DNA from: Candidatus Proelusimicrobium volucris
GTDB lineage: Bacteria; Elusimicrobiota; Elusimicrobia; Elusimicrobiales; Elusimicrobiaceae
Direction: 5' to 3'
Length of the DNA stretch: 64,000 nucleotides
Assembly (NCBI GenBank): GCA_944324665.1
Contig: CALUXD010000003.1
Location: 1-64,000, forward strand
Shown here: positions 43,042-51,254 of the stretch, in pieces
How the letters are laid out: each line of letters begins with the position of its first letter
Numbering within the stretch: the first letter of the stretch is position 1
Notes under the pieces: generated by a model
Told to the model about the DNA's origin: nothing
The model's input: the letters and a program-made list of their open reading frames with translations, nothing else
Database searches by the model: none
Made by a program: the position numbers and the translations under genes

Positions 43042-44252
43042 TGACGGCTTTTCCCAAAGAGTTTTTGCTGAAAATTCCTAAATCCGATTTGCATTTGCAT
43101 TTGGACGGATCTCTGCGTTTAAGCACGCTTATAGAACTGGCCAAGAAAGAGAAAGTGGCCCTGCCCGCCTATACCGAAGAAGGCTTGAAGAAAGCCGTAT
43201 TTAAGGATAAATATAAAAATTTGGGTGAATATCTTAAAGGGTTTTCTTATACCGTCGCGGTTATGCAGAACGCCAAGAATATAGAGCGTATAGCCTATGA
43301 GTTGGCGCAGGACAATATCGCCGAAGGCGTAAGATATATAGAAGTGCGTTTTGCCCCGCAGCAGCATTGTTCCAAAGATTTAAGGCCCGAAGACGCCGTA
43401 AGAGCAGCCGTAAAGGGTTTAGAGCGCGCGGCCAAGGAACATAATGCTTCCAAAGCGGTAAAATCTGGCGAGGATGTGGAGTTCCACTTCGGCATAATAG
43501 TTTGCGCGATGAGAAGTTTCAACAAAGATATGTCGCCTTATTACGGTTATATGTTCCAGGTGCTGGCGCACGCCAAGGACGACGAGGTCTTCGCGATAGC
43601 CAGCCTTGAGCTTGCCAGAATAGCCGTCCTGCTTAAAAAAGAGGGCTTGCCCATTGTCGGTTTTGACTTGGCCGGGCAAGAGGCAGGCTACCCCGCGGAA
43701 CATCATTGGCAGGCTTATCAGCATGTGCACGAGGCTTTTATCAGAAAGACGGTGCACGCGGGCGAGGCTTACGGGCCTGAAAGTATTTTCCAGGCTATTA
43801 CCGAATGCCACGCCAACCGCATAGGACACGGCACTTTAATGTTCGATTATAATGCCATACAGGATAAAAACGTAAAGAACAAAAAACAATATGTTGAGGA
43901 TTTGGCCTCCTATATAGCCAACGAACGTATCGGCGTGGAAGTATGCATAACAAGCAATTTGCAGACTTTGCCCTTCATAAAAAAGGTGTCCGACCACCCG
44001 GTAAAACAAATGATAAAGAGCGGGCTTTCCGTAAGCATTTGCACCGATAACAGATTGGTATCGAATACTTCCGTCACCAAAGAGCTGGAATTGCTTTGCG
44101 ATAATATCAATATAACCAAACGCGAACTTCGCAATATCGTGATAGCGGGTTTTAAGGGGAGTTTCTTCCACGGTCCGTTTAACGATAAACGCAAATTCGT
44201 AAGAGCGGTGATAGAAAAATATAACCGCTTGGAAAAAGAATATCTTAAATAA
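43041..44252 (+). CDS. Adenosine deaminase family hydrolase
   Basis: A zinc-dependent TIM-barrel deaminase of 403 residues, longer than E. coli Add (333). Metal ligands are His18 and His20 in DLHLHLDGS, and the catalytic HAGE is at 239-242. The NRIGHG motif is present. The usual TDDP/TDNP near the C-terminus reads TDNRL (Asp336, Asn337). An insertion near 120-160 (ERAAKEHNASKAVKSGEDVEF) adds length. A start at 43041 has an excellent GGAGGTGG site. Adenosine or a related purine, including aminofutalosine, could be the substrate; I cannot decide. It closes the operon and meets a terminator. Confidence 0.85.
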   Translation: MTAFPKEFLLKIPKSDLHLHLDGSLRLSTLIELAKKEKVALPAYTEEGLKKAVFKDKYKNLGEYLKGFSYTVAVMQNAKNIERIAYELAQDNIAEGVRYIEVRFAPQQHCSKDLRPEDAVRAAVKGLERAAKEHNASKAVKSGEDVEFHFGIIVCAMRSFNKDMSPYYGYMFQVLAHAKDDEVFAIASLELARIAVLLKKEGLPIVGFDLAGQEAGYPAEHHWQAYQHVHEAFIRKTVHAGEAYGPESIFQAITECHANRIGHGTLMFDYNAIQDKNVKNKKQYVEDLASYIANERIGVEVCITSNLQTLPFIKKVSDHPVKQMIKSGLSVSICTDNRLVSNTSVTKELELLCDNINITKRELRNIVIAGFKGSFFHGPFNDKRKFVRAVIEKYNRLEKEYLK

Positions 44253-44265
44253 GCAATATGATTTT

Positions 44266-44296
44266 AAAAGCCCCCGCTTAAAGCGGGGGCTTTTTT
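44266..44296 (+). terminator. Bidirectional terminator between convergent genes
   Basis: A perfect stem AAAAGCCCCCGCTT/AAGCGGGGGCTTTT, flanked by T-runs on both strands, separates the plus-strand deaminase gene from the minus-strand DUF6056 genes. Confidence 0.9.
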
Positions 44297-44377
44297 ATCG
44301 CCTAGAAAATATGGAGAAGGAGAAATCCGCCCGTTTAGTCTTAGCGATGTGGGCTTATCTGGTAAACGAAAGCGGCG

Positions 44378-45733
44378 CTATATTATGTTTAATTGCGAGT
44401 CGTCTTTATTGGGAATGACTATTTTGTTTAGGCCGAGCAGTTTTTCCTTTTCTTTGCTGAGCAGAACATCGTAGTAGGATATTTTTAAATTTCTTGTCGG
44501 GCCGTCTACGGAATCAAGATAAGGGATATAAGCCGTGGGCGGGTTTTGAGCGCGCAGCTTTTCTATATAGACGCTTCTGGCTTTCTCCCAAGAGTGCAGG
44601 GCGATGTATTGCACCGAGAAAAACGGCGTAATAATAAGCGCGAAAATAAAAGCCGCCCATGCAAATATACGTATTAAGGGGAGTTTATACGCCTCTTGAA
44701 AATATTTAATTAAAAATACAAAGGATACTATCCACATCGCGCTGGCGGAATAAAAGGCTCTGCTGTTGCCCAAAATAGGCGCACCAGCCAATATCGCCGC
44801 CAAGAACAAAGCGGTAAGAAAGGATATGGCCCAATAGAGAAAATCATTGTTTCTTAAAGCCTTGAGCCTTGTGGAAAAAAGCTCAAGCAGCGCCAAGACC
44901 ATCGTTATCGGCGGAATTAAAAACATACTTGCCGCCAAATCCTGCAGTTTGGGATAGTGCCAAGTCAGTTTTTCCAATATGGACGCCTGCTGGAAAAAAG
45001 CTATCAGCGGGTGGGCCGCCCTCTTATAAGAGCCCGGCGCAGCGAAAAGCAAAACAAGCCCGATAAAAACGCCAAGGAAAATTATCGTCAGGGCCGGCCA
45101 AATTTTTATCCGTTTGATAAAGCAATAAATTATAAATAAAGAAATAATGATAAAAGCGGCTATGCTGTTATTTTCGTTGCTCATTCCCAAAATAAAAGCG
45201 CCGATAAACAGCAAAATTGATTGCCAAATTTTTAGGTTCGGCGTCTTGCCGGTTTCGTATATATGCCTTAAAAATATCAGGAACCATACGAAAGGCAGAA
45301 AGCTCCAGCTGTAATTGCACGCGCCGCCTAGCCAAAACAAGGTGTTGTCCGGCTGAACGACCAAAAATACGCTCGCCGCCGCGACTAACACGAAAAAGGG
45401 GAAATCCTTGAGGGAAGAAAATTCCGCCCGCTTGCCTTTTATCAGCCTGATAATAGATAACACCAAAAACAATTGCATTAGCGGGTTTAAAATAAGAAAC
45501 AACCACTTGCCGTTGGCTATTATTATATTGTTTATCAAAAGCCCTATGCGGGGGTTGTTGTGTGTATAAGAAAAGAAATAAGTCTTTACCGCGCCGATTA
45601 AATCCGGGCATCGGAATTGATAAAAATATTCGTCTGCGCCGTAGGGGTACAGATAGGAAAAAACAAAAATGAATAACGCAAATAGCGTAAAGCCAAAAGC
45701 CCAACAAGTATAATTAAAGTTGATTTTCTTCAT
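44378..45733 (-). CDS. DUF6056-like polytopic membrane protein, copy 1
   Basis: A 451-residue membrane protein with about 11 hydrophobic segments. Motifs shared with the copies at 45735 and 51255 are, in order: SYLYPYGADEY in the first extracytoplasmic loop, N-x-P/A-R-I-G, QPDNTLFWLGGACNYSW, GMSNEN, APGSYKR, a tyrosine-rich RAFYSASA segment, and a C-terminal NLKISYYD strand. Acidic residues in the first outer loop are the hallmark of GT-C glycosyltransferases using polyprenyl-phosphate sugars. It follows the second copy by one base and ends the gtrA-gtrB-like unit. The glycosyltransferase role is inference. Confidence 0.8.
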   Translation of the reverse strand: MKKINFNYTCWAFGFTLFALFIFVFSYLYPYGADEYFYQFRCPDLIGAVKTYFFSYTHNNPRIGLLINNIIIANGKWLFLILNPLMQLFLVLSIIRLIKGKRAEFSSLKDFPFFVLVAAASVFLVVQPDNTLFWLGGACNYSWSFLPFVWFLIFLRHIYETGKTPNLKIWQSILLFIGAFILGMSNENNSIAAFIIISLFIIYCFIKRIKIWPALTIIFLGVFIGLVLLFAAPGSYKRAAHPLIAFFQQASILEKLTWHYPKLQDLAASMFLIPPITMVLALLELFSTRLKALRNNDFLYWAISFLTALFLAAILAGAPILGNSRAFYSASAMWIVSFVFLIKYFQEAYKLPLIRIFAWAAFIFALIITPFFSVQYIALHSWEKARSVYIEKLRAQNPPTAYIPYLDSVDGPTRNLKISYYDVLLSKEKEKLLGLNKIVIPNKDDSQLNII

Positions 45734-45734
45734 A

Positions 45735-47120
45735 TTAAATCACGTTCGGATTGGAAAACATATATAAAGATAAGGCTTCTTCCCGCTCGTCTGTTTGTAC
45801 GCGCAGGCCCAAATAGTCGGAATATCCGATAAAGCCGAATACCGGGTCATAAAACATTATCGTAAGATTGTTGTTTGGCCCTTTGATGTATTTATAAGGC
45901 ATTAGGAATACGGTTTTTGATCCTCTTCCTTTTGCTTGCGCTATATCGTTTTGCCTGGCTTTATCCTGGCGGTGCAAGTTTATATACGGGTAAACGAAGG
46001 CGGGTGTAAAAGCTATGGCGCAGGCCAAAGCCAGCATTGAGCAATACTTTACCGCTTGAAATTTGTAGGCTTCCTGCAAGTATATTAAAGTGAATACGAA
46101 AGAAATCAAAGCCGCGACGGACGCCGTATAAAAGCATCGCCCTGTTATGAACGGCACCGCGAAGAGTACGCAAGCCAATATCCAAGAACATATAAAGAAT
46201 ATTACGGCCAAAATATAATTTTCGTTTTTGAAACGCGCTGGCTTGTCTTTATCCAAAGCGCAAATGAGCAGTGCGATAAAAGTAATTACGGGTATAAGGA
46301 ACATAGCTTTAATATAAAAATGTATGTGGGAGATATGCCAAAGCAGTTTATCCCGCAAAGATGAATTATTGAAATAATCAAAAATATCCGTGTTCAGCCT
46401 ATTCCACATAGCAGGCGCGCCGAAAAGCAAGCCTATGCCGAGCGCCAAGCCCAAGGCTGTAAGCCAAAAATGTTTTTTAAGTTTAAGGCCCGCCATATAG
46501 AATCCAGCCGCGAAACATACTATAAGCCCCATTGTCAGCGGGCCGCTGTTTTCGCTGCTCATACCTAAAGCCAGCGCGATAAAAAACAGGCCCGCAATCG
46601 CTTTTTTGCTTAAATTAAGATTGCCTTTCGCTTTATATTCCAGATGAAGCCAAGTTAAAATCCACAAAAACGGCAGGGCGCTCCAGCTGTAATTGCACGC
46701 GCCGCCTATCCAAAATAAAGTGTTATCGGGCTGGGCGACTGCAAATACGGAGAGCAAAGCTATAAGCAGCACGGCGGGGAAATCGGATAATTTTTTAAAG
46801 TCGGGCAAACGTAAATGCACCAAAGCGAAAAACGAGAGTATCCATATCGTTTGGACAATCGGATTTAATATCAAAAAACTCCATTTACCCAAATACAATA
46901 TTATATTATTGGCTATAAGCCCTATTCGGGCGTTCTCCACCCCGTAGGAAAAAAAGTATTGCTCCAATGCTCCCCAAAGAGTTTGGCGCCTTAAAATATA
47001 TTCGTCTGCGCCGTAGGGGTAGAGATAAGAAAGAATAAAAATAAACAGGACATAAGTAAAAAAGAACAAACCCCATATTGCCAAGGGTTTGGCCTTAAAA
47101 TTTTTTATGGTTTCAGTCAT
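45735..47120 (-). CDS. DUF6056-like polytopic membrane protein, copy 2
   Basis: A 461-residue paralogue of the neighbouring gene, with the same ordered motifs (SYLYPYGADEY, ENARIG, QPDNTLFWIGGACNYSW, GMSSEN, RCFYTASV, NLTIMFYD). About 11 membrane helices are predicted from hydrophobicity, with a short soluble C-terminal end. Its start lies inside the 3' end of the GtrB-like gene (8-base overlap), so it should be made together with it. In Gtr cassettes this third position encodes the transferase that decides the acceptor and linkage; that analogy is the basis of my functional guess. Two diverged copies could serve two acceptors or two linkages. Confidence 0.8.
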   Translation of the reverse strand: MTETIKNFKAKPLAIWGLFFFTYVLFIFILSYLYPYGADEYILRRQTLWGALEQYFFSYGVENARIGLIANNIILYLGKWSFLILNPIVQTIWILSFFALVHLRLPDFKKLSDFPAVLLIALLSVFAVAQPDNTLFWIGGACNYSWSALPFLWILTWLHLEYKAKGNLNLSKKAIAGLFFIALALGMSSENSGPLTMGLIVCFAAGFYMAGLKLKKHFWLTALGLALGIGLLFGAPAMWNRLNTDIFDYFNNSSLRDKLLWHISHIHFYIKAMFLIPVITFIALLICALDKDKPARFKNENYILAVIFFICSWILACVLFAVPFITGRCFYTASVAALISFVFTLIYLQEAYKFQAVKYCSMLALACAIAFTPAFVYPYINLHRQDKARQNDIAQAKGRGSKTVFLMPYKYIKGPNNNLTIMFYDPVFGFIGYSDYLGLRVQTDEREEALSLYMFSNPNVI

Positions 47121-48042
47121 TCAATTTTTCCTCTTTGATTATATAAGCGGGGCGATGTTTTACTTCCGAAAATATTCTGCCTACATATTCGCCCAAAATT
47201 CCTATCGACATAAGCTGCACTCCGCCAAAGAACAATATCAGCACCGCCAATGAGGCATAGCCCGGTACATCTTTGCCGAAGATTAAAACCTTAAGTATTA
47301 TAAACGCCGCATATAAGAACGAAAGCCCCGCTACCAGCGCGCCGAAATAGGTCCACAGCCGCAAAGGCATAGTGCTTGCGTTAAAAATTCCGTCCAGCGC
47401 GAAATTCCAGAGCTTCCAATAAGACCATTTGGTTTCGCCGGCCGCCCTCTCCGGGCGCACATATCCAACCGAGGCCGTCTTAAAACCCGCCCAATTGAAA
47501 AGCCCCTTCATAAAAAGAGTACTTTCGTTTATCTGCTTTATGGCCTGGGCGACATTGTGATCCAGCAGGCGGAAGTCGCCGGTATTTTCCGGTATCGGGC
47601 GGCGCGCAAAAAAATTATGCACCTTGTAAAACCAAGAAGATAAAAATTTCTTGGCCGCGCTGTCGCTGTCGCGGTTAATCCTTACGCCAAGCACCATATT
47701 GTAGCCCTCTTTCCATTTCTCTACGAAGGCGGGGATAAGATCGGGCGGATCCTGTAAGTCTATATCCATTGGTATTATGGCTTTGGTGTCGGATTTTTTT
47801 ATGCCGCAGAGGAGTGCGGACTCTTTGCCGAAATTCCTTGAAAGGCTTATATAGTTTATGGCTGGGTTATCCTTGGCGCGGGTTTTGAGTATTTGCAGAG
47901 TGCCGTCGGTAGAGCCATCGTCTACGAAAAGATATTTGTAAGTTAAATTAAGCCCTTCCAATACGGGCCCGGTGGAACGTAAAAAAAGGTCTATAGATTT
48001 TTCTTCATTGAAAATTGGAACCAAAATAGTTAAATCTTTCAT
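47113..48042 (-). CDS. GtrB-like polyprenyl-phosphate glycosyltransferase (GT2)
   Basis: A 309-residue GT-A enzyme of the DPM1/GtrB/ArnC type, which loads a sugar from a nucleotide donor onto undecaprenyl phosphate at the cytoplasmic face. The N-terminal catalytic domain has PIFNEEKSI, FVDDGSTDGT, the SRNFGKESAL stretch, the DIDLQDPPDLI metal/donor motif and NTGDFRLLD. Two C-terminal membrane helices (about 230-250 and 265-288) end in VKHRPAYIIKEE. The ATG at 48042 has AGGAGGGCGGAGAG directly upstream and overlaps the gtrA-like stop (ATGA), so the pair is coupled. Confidence 0.92.
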   Translation of the reverse strand: MKDLTILVPIFNEEKSIDLFLRSTGPVLEGLNLTYKYLFVDDGSTDGTLQILKTRAKDNPAINYISLSRNFGKESALLCGIKKSDTKAIIPMDIDLQDPPDLIPAFVEKWKEGYNMVLGVRINRDSDSAAKKFLSSWFYKVHNFFARRPIPENTGDFRLLDHNVAQAIKQINESTLFMKGLFNWAGFKTASVGYVRPERAAGETKWSYWKLWNFALDGIFNASTMPLRLWTYFGALVAGLSFLYAAFIILKVLIFGKDVPGYASLAVLILFFGGVQLMSIGILGEYVGRIFSEVKHRPAYIIKEEKLND

Positions 48043-48458
48043 CTCTCCGCCCTCCTGAAAGAATAATGTTTGAAAAGAAAATACGTCATTATCGTAACCA
48101 AGGCCAAACTTATCAGCTGCGCGAAATAGATATTCACGCTTAAACGTTCCGTCAATAGATACAGCAGCAAAGCGTTTATCAAATATCCGCAAAGCCATAC
48201 GCTCATGGCTTTTAGATATTCTTTTACATATCCGCCCTTAGTTCTAAATACCAAAAATTTCTGCGCCAAATACGAATTGAAAGAAGATAATATATAAGAT
48301 ATAAACAATGCCGCTTGATACCGCTCTTTGCCCAATAAAAATAAAATCACTGCAAAAATAACATAGGAAGCCGCGGTATTGTATCCGCCCGTCGCTATAA
48401 ATCTTATTGGGCGCGGCAAAGAAAACCATAGCCGAGCGATATTATTTGTTGTTGTCAT
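48039..48458 (-). CDS. GtrA-like four-helix membrane protein
   Basis: A 139-residue membrane protein of the GtrA family. Its start RPIRFIATGGYNTAASYVIFAVI matches the family pattern of FxxVGxxxTxxxxxxF, and there are four helices and a basic C-terminus (FKHYSFRRAER). GtrA proteins are thought to flip polyprenyl-phosphate-linked sugars across the inner membrane. I start at the ATG at 48458, inside the end of the ClC-like gene (17-base overlap); a TTG at 48488 is possible. It is coupled to the GtrB-like gene by ATGA. Confidence 0.88.
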   Translation of the reverse strand: MTTTNNIARLWFSLPRPIRFIATGGYNTAASYVIFAVILFLLGKERYQAALFISYILSSFNSYLAQKFLVFRTKGGYVKEYLKAMSVWLCGYLINALLLYLLTERLSVNIYFAQLISLALVTIMTYFLFKHYSFRRAER

Positions 48459-50013
48459 TTTCAGATTTGTTCCCGTCTTTCCCCGCAAGTTCTTCTTCCG
48501 GGAAAAGCATTAAATGGTTTAGAAGGGAAAATTTCTTCTTAAACTCTGTTTTCTGCTCTTGGGGCTTTTCCTCTGCGGTGCTCTTGGCGGGAGTATCGCT
48601 TTGTGATATTTCCGCGGTTTTCTTTTTCTTGCGGGGTTTCTTCTCATTTTGTTTCAAAACATCAAAATTCTTCATATCCGGTATAAGGTGTCGTACGCTG
48701 GCAAGAATAAAATTCTTCTTTTTTAAAGTTTTTTCAAGCTGTTTGACGCTTTGTCTGGGCGCTGGTTCTTCTTCGTCTTCGGCCATATTTTTGTCAAAGG
48801 TAAAATGTTGCTTGGAAAATATGCTGCGCCTGCCCGTTATCAGGAAACTGACTATGCACGATACCGCCGCGTAAGGTGCCACCGTCGCGCCAAAAAGCTC
48901 TATCGCCATTACGCTCGCCGCCAAAGGCGTATTGGCCACGCCAGCCAACACGCTTACCATTCCCAGCGATGCGAAAGTGACGGTATCAATCCCCAAAATA
49001 TGCGCAAAGAAGTATCCTGCATTGGCGCCTATAAAAAGTACGGGGGTAATTAAACCGCCTACTCCTCCGCCTGCGAAAGTAAGAGAAGTCGTGATAATTT
49101 TATACATAAACCCGAAGGTTAAGGCCTGATCGCCCGCAAGTATCGCCTCCACCCGTTCCATGCTGAGGCCCAGGTAGGCGGGCGAGGTCAGCAGGGCTAT
49201 CAATATTATCAGCGCAGCAGCTATAAAACATCGCCAAAAGTTGGAAAATTTGACCGCAATAAAACGGAATATTATCTGCGTTACTTTAAGAGCTTCGATA
49301 AATATCAGCCCCACCACGCCAAAGAACAATCCGGCAAAAAACACTTGCAGCAGCGAGCTGTCTATATTTAAAGTTTGCAGGTTCATCGGGTGATAGATGT
49401 ATTCTACCCCGAACAGGTGCGTAACCTGAAACGCCGTTATGCCCGAAATGAAAGCTGGGAACATAACCTCGTAAAACACCGTACCTACGCTTAACACTTC
49501 AAGCCCGAACAGTGCGCCGGATATAGGTACGCCAAATACGCCCGCAAAGCCCGCGCTTACGCCGCATATCATAAGTTTGCGGCGCTCTTGTTTATTAAAA
49601 GAAAATAAATCCGAACAAAAAGAAGCCACACCCGCGCCTACGTCCGCGCACGGCGATTCCTTGCCCGCCGATCCGCCAGCGGAGATGGTTATTATGGGAA
49701 GGAAAAACGCTTTCGCCGCCGATATTAAAGATATGGGGCGTTTGTCGTTTATCGCGGCTATCGCGTCGTTGGTGCTGTATCCTTTATCTTTGGGATATAC
49801 TTTTTTTGCCAAGTGGTTTACCAAAAGCAAACCAAGCGGCAGCGCAAAGAAATAGTATTTGAAGGAAGTCGTGTAATCAACCGCGGCGGAAAGCAGTTTT
49901 AAGAACATCGCGTTGAATACTCCCACCACCGCGCCTATAAAAACCGAGGCCAGGAACCATTTTAAGATATTAAAAAAGGCAATCCTTCGCCTTAAAATAA
50001 ATTCGGTCTTCAT
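48442..50013 (-). CDS. ClC-family chloride channel/transporter
   Basis: A 523-residue protein with a ClC transport core of about 400 residues and a C-terminal cytosolic tail of about 110 residues that is Lys/Glu/Pro-rich, with no CBS domain. The core has AGGSAGKESPC, containing the conserved gating glutamate of the usual GKEGP motif, FGVPISGALFGLE, and GGLITPVLFIGANAG for the GxFxP motif. The usual GSGIP serine is not found. This pattern fits a broad bacterial ClC subfamily, and transport of chloride or another anion cannot be decided by eye. It starts on the marC stop (TAATG). Confidence 0.88.
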   Translation of the reverse strand: MKTEFILRRRIAFFNILKWFLASVFIGAVVGVFNAMFLKLLSAAVDYTTSFKYYFFALPLGLLLVNHLAKKVYPKDKGYSTNDAIAAINDKRPISLISAAKAFFLPIITISAGGSAGKESPCADVGAGVASFCSDLFSFNKQERRKLMICGVSAGFAGVFGVPISGALFGLEVLSVGTVFYEVMFPAFISGITAFQVTHLFGVEYIYHPMNLQTLNIDSSLLQVFFAGLFFGVVGLIFIEALKVTQIIFRFIAVKFSNFWRCFIAAALIILIALLTSPAYLGLSMERVEAILAGDQALTFGFMYKIITTSLTFAGGGVGGLITPVLFIGANAGYFFAHILGIDTVTFASLGMVSVLAGVANTPLAASVMAIELFGATVAPYAAVSCIVSFLITGRRSIFSKQHFTFDKNMAEDEEEPAPRQSVKQLEKTLKKKNFILASVRHLIPDMKNFDVLKQNEKKPRKKKKTAEISQSDTPAKSTAEEKPQEQKTEFKKKFSLLNHLMLFPEEELAGKDGNKSENDNNK

Positions 50014-50618
50014 TATAGATTATAGGACTTCATAAACTCCGCTATGCCGTTCATTACCATATTGACCGACATCAGCACCAATAACATACCAGTCAGCCTT
50101 TCCACCGCGATAAGACCGCGTTTGCCCAACATATTGCTTATCGGAAAGGAGAGCAATAATATCGCGGAGTTTATCATCGAGGCTATCAGCAGAGCGATAA
50201 GAATCTTCCACAAGTTGCCGCCCGGCGTGGCCGAAAAGATGAGCAGCATACTCAAAGTGGCAGGCCCGGCTATAAGCGGTATGGCCAAAGGAACGATAAA
50301 AGGCTCTTCGTCTTTGGGATTGGTTTTTGTCGTTTCGTCTTCAAGCGAGTTGAAAACGAGTTTCAGCGACATTATGAACAGTATTATACCGCCCGATATA
50401 CCCATGGAGTATTGTTTTATTCCCAGCAGGTCTAGCGCTTTGCCGCCCGCAAAAAGGAAAGTTACCATAATTATGGTGGCTATCGCCAATTCCCTTAGCA
50501 ACACAAAACGCCGTCTTTCCGGCGAAACTTTTTTGAGAGAAGTTATAAACAGCGGTATATTGCCGAAAGGATCCATAATCAGGATAAGCGTTACTACGGC
50601 AGAAAATATAAATTCCAT
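50013..50618 (-). CDS. MarC-family integral membrane protein
   Basis: A 201-residue membrane protein of the MarC (UPF0056) family with six helices. Signatures are LIMDPFGNIPLFI near the N-terminus, ISGGIILFIMSLKLVF, and VPLAIPLIAGPATLSMLL. Despite the gene name in E. coli, no antibiotic-resistance role is established and the function is unknown. It overlaps the ClC-like gene (TAATG). Confidence 0.92.
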   Translation of the reverse strand: MEFIFSAVVTLILIMDPFGNIPLFITSLKKVSPERRRFVLLRELAIATIIMVTFLFAGGKALDLLGIKQYSMGISGGIILFIMSLKLVFNSLEDETTKTNPKDEEPFIVPLAIPLIAGPATLSMLLIFSATPGGNLWKILIALLIASMINSAILLLSFPISNMLGKRGLIAVERLTGMLLVLMSVNMVMNGIAEFMKSYNL

Positions 50619-50690
50619 AAAACACCTTCAATATCTAAAAATTCAAGAGCAAGCGTTGTTGCGGCCCTCTCAAAGAGGGATGGGGCAATA

Positions 50691-51149
50691 TTAGGAGCCC
50701 GAAGAGCATTCCTCTATGTTGATGACTTCACAGATATCGTCATCATCGCCTGAAGCGGTGCAGCAGGTTTCCGTGGTGCCGTCGTCGCCCGAAGCGTAGG
50801 TTGTCGTCAAGGTGAAGTTGCCTATGCTTCTGGTGGCGGTAATCTTCGTGCTTTCCAACTTATATGTGAAATAGTCTGTCTGGAAACTGGCTCCCGTAAT
50901 ATTTTCGGACGAGGAATCTTTGTTCGTCCTCAAGTCGAAATCCAGATTCGAAAAATCCGTAGCGTATGCGTCGTTGACCGCGTAGTATCGCACCTGCGCC
51001 TTTTCCACCGCGGCGAGTATTCCCATAGCTTCCATCGCGCGCTGTCTTTCCAGCACGTTGAAATATTGCGGCAAAGCTATCGCGCCGAGTATGCCCACCA
51101 ACAGCACTACCACCAGCAATTCCAAAAGAGTAAAACCTTTCTTATTCAT
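50691..51149 (-). CDS. Type IV prepilin-like protein
   Basis: A 152-residue prepilin. The leader MNKKG is followed by the processing site G/F and the conserved Glu5 in FTLLELLVVVLLVGILGAIALPQYF. Then comes an alpha-helix (LERQRAMEAMGILAAVEKAQVRYY) and a small Ser/Thr/Asp-rich globular part ending in four cysteines (ETCC and ICEVINIEEC), likely a disulfide-bonded loop. It resembles the PilE-like pilins that are numerous in Elusimicrobia, by memory rather than search. It has its own promoter and lies between a DUF6056-like gene and the Gtr-type cassette, which suggests it may be a glycosylation target. No pilus assembly genes are in the window. Confidence 0.93.
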   Translation of the reverse strand: MNKKGFTLLELLVVVLLVGILGAIALPQYFNVLERQRAMEAMGILAAVEKAQVRYYAVNDAYATDFSNLDFDLRTNKDSSSENITGASFQTDYFTYKLESTKITATRSIGNFTLTTTYASGDDGTTETCCTASGDDDDICEVINIEECSSGS

Positions 51150-51196
51150 AATACTTTCCCCTTTAAGATAATAATATAAATATATTTTATAGATAT

Positions 51197-51225
51197 AGTT
51201 TATCAGTATGAAAGGCGGCAGTCAA
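51197..51225 (-). promoter_or_regulatory. Promoter of the pilin gene
   Basis: On the minus strand TTGACT (51220-51225), a 17-base spacer and TAAACT (51197-51202) lie 48 bases before the pilin start codon, in an A/T-rich leader with AAAGGGG as ribosome-binding site. Confidence 0.6.
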
Positions 51226-51254
51226 ATTTATATTGGTTTTCCGGCCGTGTCCGC

